From contig BQKZ01004840.1 of NCBI GenBank assembly GCA_036244855.1, positions 17,562 through 29,540 on the forward strand: a stretch of 11,979 nt of DNA. Direction: 5' to 3'. Positions 8,346-11,979 of this stretch are shown piece after piece. A program made the translations under genes and the position numbers. The notes beneath the pieces are model-generated. The model had not been told where the DNA came from and searched no databases. It saw nothing but the letters and a program-made list of their open reading frames with translations. Origin of the DNA: Temnopleurus reevesii. Lineage: Eukaryota; Echinodermata; Echinoidea; Temnopleuroida; Temnopleuridae. How positions within the stretch are numbered: the stretch's first letter is position 1; every line of letters starts with the position of its first letter.

Positions 8346-8744
8346 TGAGATCGATAGCAGAGGCAGAGAATAGGAATGGAAGCCTTCCCTAACTGTGCTG
8401 GAAGAAAAAGGACAGTGGTCAACATCAATCTGTCATGGAGGTCATTGAGAACATTTGAATATCAGATGAAGGTCGTTGGGGGGGATTCATACATTATACG
8501 TCATTACTAGCCTTCTTGATAAAAGGAAGTCCCTGCTCTTGACATAGATTTCCCCTAAAATACGAAGGGCATCTCTTCTTATTCTTCTTCTGGTTATTTT
8601 CACATGTTTTTCTTTACACTTTTTTCTCTTTTTTTTTTTTGGGGGGGGGGGGGTGGCATAGGCTCTCATCATTTCCATGAATTGTCAATGAATAAGGCTA
8701 TATATGAAAAGAGCTTCCACATGAGTCTCATATATTTCCCAAAA
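8346..8744. other. 5' flank of the transposase gene
   Basis: A T12 run (8629-8640) is directly followed by G13 (8641-8653). An ATG at 8604 is in frame with the transposase, but the 47 codons it would add are homopolymer-derived Phe and Gly, so it is unlikely to be used. TATATA at 8699-8704 is too close to the chosen start to be a persuasive TATA box. Promoter and terminal repeat are not identified. Confidence 0.5.
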
Positions 8745-9206
8745 ATGGGTCCTAAGAAGCAAACCCATCGACTGAAGAAGCTATTTTTACCTGGACACGA
8801 AGCATGGAACAAGGGCTTGAAGACAGCAAGAGACAACAGTTCATCTAAAACTCGATATGTCAGGTTGACAAAAGATGACTTTTCACAAACTGCTCTCCTT
8901 GATAAACGTGGTGACTTTCTTCACAGCTCTAAGGAAATCTCGGAACAAACGTCCACGGTGATGCTGTTAAGGCCCAAGATAGTAAAAGATGCTATTCCAT
9001 TGGACAAAATGCTGACTTCTCCTACCGGTTCTGCTGTGGGCCATCGAATTGTTGATGTAGAAAAGTTGACTGATGCCATGAATGAAGCCAATCGTCAGCA
9101 TATGCTGTCTTCTCGTGGATGCAAGGACTTGAAGTGGGTGATTCCTGAGGAAACGGAGGAGATAAGAGGAATCGCTGTTACTGCAAAGTTAAAATGTAGC
9201 AATTGT

Positions 9207-9209
9207 TGA
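9207..9209 (+). other. In-frame TGA within the transposase
   Basis: Sequence around it reads TGT AGC AAT TGT TGA TTT, that is Cys-Ser-Asn-Cys-stop-Phe. It is the only stop in over 2 kb of frame. No plausible intron would remove it, and the base after TGA is T, not the C typical of efficient readthrough. No SECIS-like element was recognised, though I cannot fold the 3' region here. Confidence 0.9.
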
Positions 9210-10765
9210 TTTCAATCTACTGCACAAAAGTTGTTCAAAGAGATTCAAGACAGTAGACCGGGTAGAAAAACTGCTGTGCCCAACATGGCTCTACAGGTGG
9301 GACTCTATCAAAGCAGCATTGCAAACAGTGCTGCAACAAGGATCTTCACGGCAATGAGTATTCCAACAGGTGCCATGAGTGGATTGCAAAAAACGGCAAA
9401 TAAATGTGGACAAATCATGAAAGAATCAAACGAGAACGATATGGCGCAAAAACGTATCAAAATAAAGGACGTCTTGGAGTGGAGAGGAGTTGACAGAAAT
9501 ACCCCGATCGTCGTCGAAATGGACAGGCAGTATAACAATCCATTGAGCCATAGTAAAGGACGTACACCATTTGCACCAGCGACACAAGCTCGAGATGTTG
9601 TTGTTGAAAATGTTACCCCAGAAAAGTATATCATAGCGTACAACTCAACCAGTAAGCTGTGCCGATTAGGACAGAGAATGGTTGCACAGGGTAAAGAACC
9701 AACCTGCCCCAACCACCCCAAATGCACAGCAACCATCAAAATGAGCAACAACATCGGGGATGAAATGCTTGGCGGACAACTATGCGCAGAAAAACTCCTT
9801 ACGAATGATGAAACACAAATTCTAGTCAAAGGTATCGTCACTGACAGTGACGGACATTTTGCAAGAGGAGTTCACAAAGTGATGAAAGAGAAAGCGGGAA
9901 TTGAATGTACCTCATATCTTTGTGTGAACCACATCCAGAGATCCCTTTGTAGACAATTGGAGAGGCTGAGTGATGTAACTAGTGCATTCCCTGGGAAAAC
10001 AAAATTGTTAAGGAAGAAACAGCATGCATCTATGGCAGGTGACATCACCCACAGGGTCCGAGCAGAGCTGAATGCTGCACATAAACTCGCGTCGGACATT
10101 TTACTATGTGAGAGGCAGCTAGCAAAATGTGGAGAGGCGATACTTCTATGTTACACAGGAAATCATCAGCTTTGCCCAAACCATAGTCTAGTGTGTAAGG
10201 GGAACTATGAATTCCCTTTCTTACAGTCATCATTGAGGGAAAGAGTAACATTTAACATAACAAGCCAGCAGCAAATCCTCGGAGCTATTCGCCGGAGGCT
10301 GTCACCTGAAATGCTGCGAAGAACGCGTTTCAATGCCTCAACACAAAAGGCAGAGTCAATGAACTCTGCATTCCGTGTAACATACCCCAAGCACATTGTA
10401 ACCTTTTCAAGAAATCATGAAAACCGGGACCAAAGTGCAATTCAACTTACTAATAGTGGACCGCTATCAATCGTTGAAAAGACTCATGCTGCTAACGTCC
10501 CGATGGAAGGAGGTAGGAGGCTGACGAGACAAGTGACGACATTGCAGAGGAGAAGGGACTATTGGAAAAAGAGAGGAAAGAAACAAAGAACAAAGTATAT
10601 GAAAGCTTGGCATCGTGGCTACAAATACAAACTCTATCAACAAGTAAATAGTTGGAAAGCTCAGAGCAATTTTCATTCATATGTCAAGGGACAATTAGAG
10701 AGTGCTCATTCATCTATTTCTACCGATCATTGCTATGACAGAAATCTTAATGACGACGATTCTTG

Positions 10766-10769
10766 CTAG
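10766..10769. other. Overlapping convergent stop codons (CTAG)
   Basis: The transposase ends with TAG at 10767-10769, and the - strand endonuclease frame ends with TAG on 10768-10766. The two genes are tail to tail and overlap by the palindrome CTAG. If the endonuclease frame is shifted at the C11 run, its real stop would be at 10840-10842, leaving a 70-base gap between the genes. Confidence 0.85.
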
Positions 10770-11215
10770 GAGTCGGTCAGATTTAGTCTGGTGTTTGCAA
10801 TTTCAAGTTGGTTTTCCACTTTTAGAACACAAGTCTTACTTAAGTTTGTGGCAGAACAATGCAGGGGGGGGGGGTTATGGCCTCGACATTTCTGTATTCT
10901 ATGACATACTTGTCTTTGCTTGTTAACATCATTGCTCTCAAACACCAGGTGGCTTGGTCTGCAACAAACCCGGATGCCACATAAATGAGATGCATGGAGC
11001 TCAGGTGGAACTTGCCAAGACCTAGTAACCGTGGTCATTAAGACAAGACGATGTGCATGTCTGGTTGTCTTGCCTTTCCCAGGTATGTTAACATCTATGA
11101 GACCATAACCCCCCTTCAACCTCCCTTTGTAGGGCCAGCAGATATTGGGATCTTCCCCCCTCCTCTCTGTTTTTAGTTTTAAAAGTGATTGGTAGTGTGC
11201 CGCCCAAGCCTCCAT
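10766..11215 (-). CDS. I-PpoI-like His-Me finger (zinc-bound) endonuclease
   Basis: 149 codons as read. The ATG at 11213-11215 has A at -3 and G at +4, with an in-frame TAG five codons upstream, so the start is secure. CWPYKG (from C26), GYGLIDV (37-43) and RHAHRLVL (52-59) lead to ASHLC (75-79). H77, C79, C84, H89, N98 and C104 have exactly the spacing of I-PpoI H98, C100, C105, H110, N119 and C125 as I recall them; C110, H113 and a later Cys complete a second zinc site. H77 would be the general base and N98 the Mg2+ ligand. This is the zinc-binding loop family of homing endonucleases (Pfam zf-His_Me_endon). It should cleave DNA as a dimer. A C11 run at 10864-10874 (on this strand) falls within the second zinc site; residues after about 117 may be out of frame. 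Confidence 0.85.
   Translation of the reverse strand: MEAWAAHYQSLLKLKTERRGEDPNICWPYKGRLKGGYGLIDVNIPGKGKTTRHAHRLVLMTTVTRSWQVPPELHASHLCGIRVCCRPSHLVFESNDVNKQRQVCHRIQKCRGHNPPPLHCSATNLSKTCVLKVENQLEIANTRLNLTDS
10864..10874 (-). repeat. C11 homopolymer in the endonuclease gene
   Basis: G11 on the + strand, encoding Asn-Pro-Pro-Pro in the current frame. With one base fewer, the frame would place a Cys right after the prolines, giving H113-x4-C, and would stop at 10840-10842 for a 124-residue protein. That ending looks more like this family than the Ser/Leu-rich 33-residue tail of the current reading. Confidence 0.7.
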
Positions 11216-11979
11216 AGTGCAAAAAGACTAACTGTGCTTATTACATGTGATTATTACAACAGTGTAGTCTACATCGAGACTACTTCACTTGTAGTTGTAC
11301 AGTTTACATTTTATTTCTCTGTAAATTACGAAAAGAGTGTAAAAGAGCCCACATATAATCTTTCTCAGTGAATGTAAAAGTAATCTGTTACCTCAAATGA
11401 CCTCCTTTTTCCAGTGCTCAAAATTAGCATTCATCTACTCAAGATGTAGAAATGTTGGATAAACAAATAACCCGGCTGTCCCATATAACGAGCAACTGCA
11501 GTGACCTGGTACTCTACTGCATTCCCAGGCCATGTCCTTTATTATGCAAATTATGTTTTGGGCGTTGCTCCACCGCACGTGTGTCAAATAGACGTAATAG
11601 TCAGACCCTATTGCACCCACCAAACCATTGCAAGTCAACCTTTCTGTTTATTGTTCACTTTATTGATTCCTACTAAATACTTAATTCTTAAAATTTAGTA
11701 ATATTATCTTTATCATTGTGATATCAGATGCTTTGGACGAGAACAGATGTGCCAAACTGCCTTTCTAATGGCCAGCCTCAGTACACCACAATAGTGCTGG
11801 TGTAGGAGTCACACCACTAATTATATCCCCATTCACTCGTGTGTTAAAAATGAAAATTGAAAAATTCATCAAAAATAAGTGTGAATAATGAGAGCACTCA
11901 GATTTGGAACTTCAATAGATCATCTTATTTTGTAAATTTTTAGACACTTTTGAATGGGGGTCTTTCAGCTCATTCTCTC
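11216..11979. other. Right flank of the transposon genes, unassigned
   Basis: No supported gene. It must contain the endonuclease promoter and probably the right end of the element. A short perfect inverted repeat GTAGTC/GACTAC lies near 11262-11283, and ACACCA/TGGTGT near 11785-11805. CACCACTAATT near 11812 resembles the reverse complement of AATTAGTGGCGTG near 7767, which is too short a match to call terminal repeats. Confidence 0.45.

Larger units (their letters stand above)
8745..10769 (+). pseudogene. Mutator-like DDE transposase, interrupted by one in-frame TGA
   Basis: Intronless gene of 674 positions, with one TGA at codon 155 (9207-9209) and the same frame open on both sides. The start at 8745 has a good context (A at -3, G at +4). 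Reading order: a basic N-terminus with GHEAWNKG (17-24); GHRIVD (99-104); a Cys pair C151-x2-C154 directly before the TGA, where related proteins as I remember them usually have Gly; then the DDE core. Proposed catalytic residues are D260 (in VVEMDRQYN), D369 or D367 (in TDSDGHF) and E537 (in KAESMNS). CVNH at 393-396 fits the CxxH motif of the Mutator superfamily. A Lys/Arg-rich tail spans about 595-637. The protein should cut and rejoin transposon ends in the nucleus. A convergent nuclease gene lies at its 3' end. The TGA may be a recent GGA-to-TGA change, a sequencing error, or less likely readthrough. Confidence 0.85.

Noticed and set aside
8081..8428. 115-residue - strand open frame with a hydrophobic Ser/Leu stretch, resembling a membrane segment
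   Set aside because: The hydrophobic part is the reverse translation of GA, A and G runs; it is not a gene.
8699..8704. TATATA as the transposase TATA box
   Set aside because: It lies about 40 bases before the start codon in AT-rich DNA, leaving almost no leader; no supporting initiator element.
9195..9230. A 36-base intron (GT to AG) that would remove the TGA
   Set aside because: Far too short for an animal spliceosomal intron and it would delete the second Cys of the conserved pair.
9308..9841. 177-residue - strand open frame
   Set aside because: It is the antisense shadow of the transposase core, whose protein motifs are clear on the + strand.
7765..11825. AATTAGTGGCGTG near 7767 and its approximate reverse complement near 11812 as terminal inverted repeats of the transposon
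   Set aside because: About 12 of 13 bases match, but comparing two long flanks makes a match this short likely by chance, and no flanking duplication was seen.

Overview
The window looks like draft genomic DNA of an invertebrate animal, most probably an echinoderm such as a sea urchin. The clues are AT-rich noncoding sequence, two copies of a tRNA-derived SINE ending in a GCGCTATATAAGAA-like tail, many G/C homopolymers and GA-rich simple repeats, isolated N bases, and intronless animal-type transposon genes. The organism call is an inference from style and remembered repeat families, not a database match. I see no convincing host gene. Nearly the whole window is explained by mobile DNA, its decayed remains and simple repeats.

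Positions 1-2500 are mostly unassigned AT-rich DNA with one SINE (412-690) and a long purine-rich low-complexity block (1720-2040). Positions 2500-3500 hold two diverged copies of the same ~180 bp sequence, one followed directly by a 176 bp MITE with 16 bp perfect terminal inverted repeats (2690-2865), with an AT-rich palindrome between them (3106-3206). Positions 3935-4625 are a nonautonomous Helitron-like element: about 3.7 copies of a ~150 bp repeat, then a GC hairpin, nine bases and CTAG followed by T. A second copy of that 3' end stands alone at 5099-5151. Positions 5510-6582 hold a duplicated segment of ~275 bp, each copy containing the same hairpin MITE, with another small inverted-repeat element and a second SINE between them.

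The main interest is at 8745-11215. A + strand, intronless Mutator-like DDE transposase gene (8745-10769) keeps its DDE residues and the CxxH motif, but is cut by a single in-frame TGA at a putative zinc-binding Cys pair. Converging on it from the - strand is a small gene (11215 down to 10766) for a His-Me finger endonuclease of the I-PpoI type, with metal, zinc and catalytic residues in I-PpoI-like spacing. The two stop codons overlap within one CTAG. The working hypothesis is a two-gene DNA transposon in which a Mutator-like transposase travels with a homing-endonuclease-like nuclease. No convincing terminal inverted repeats or target site duplication were found by eye, so the element's ends are undefined. 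A C11 run inside the nuclease gene may have shifted its last residues out of frame, so the overlapping stops may be accidental.
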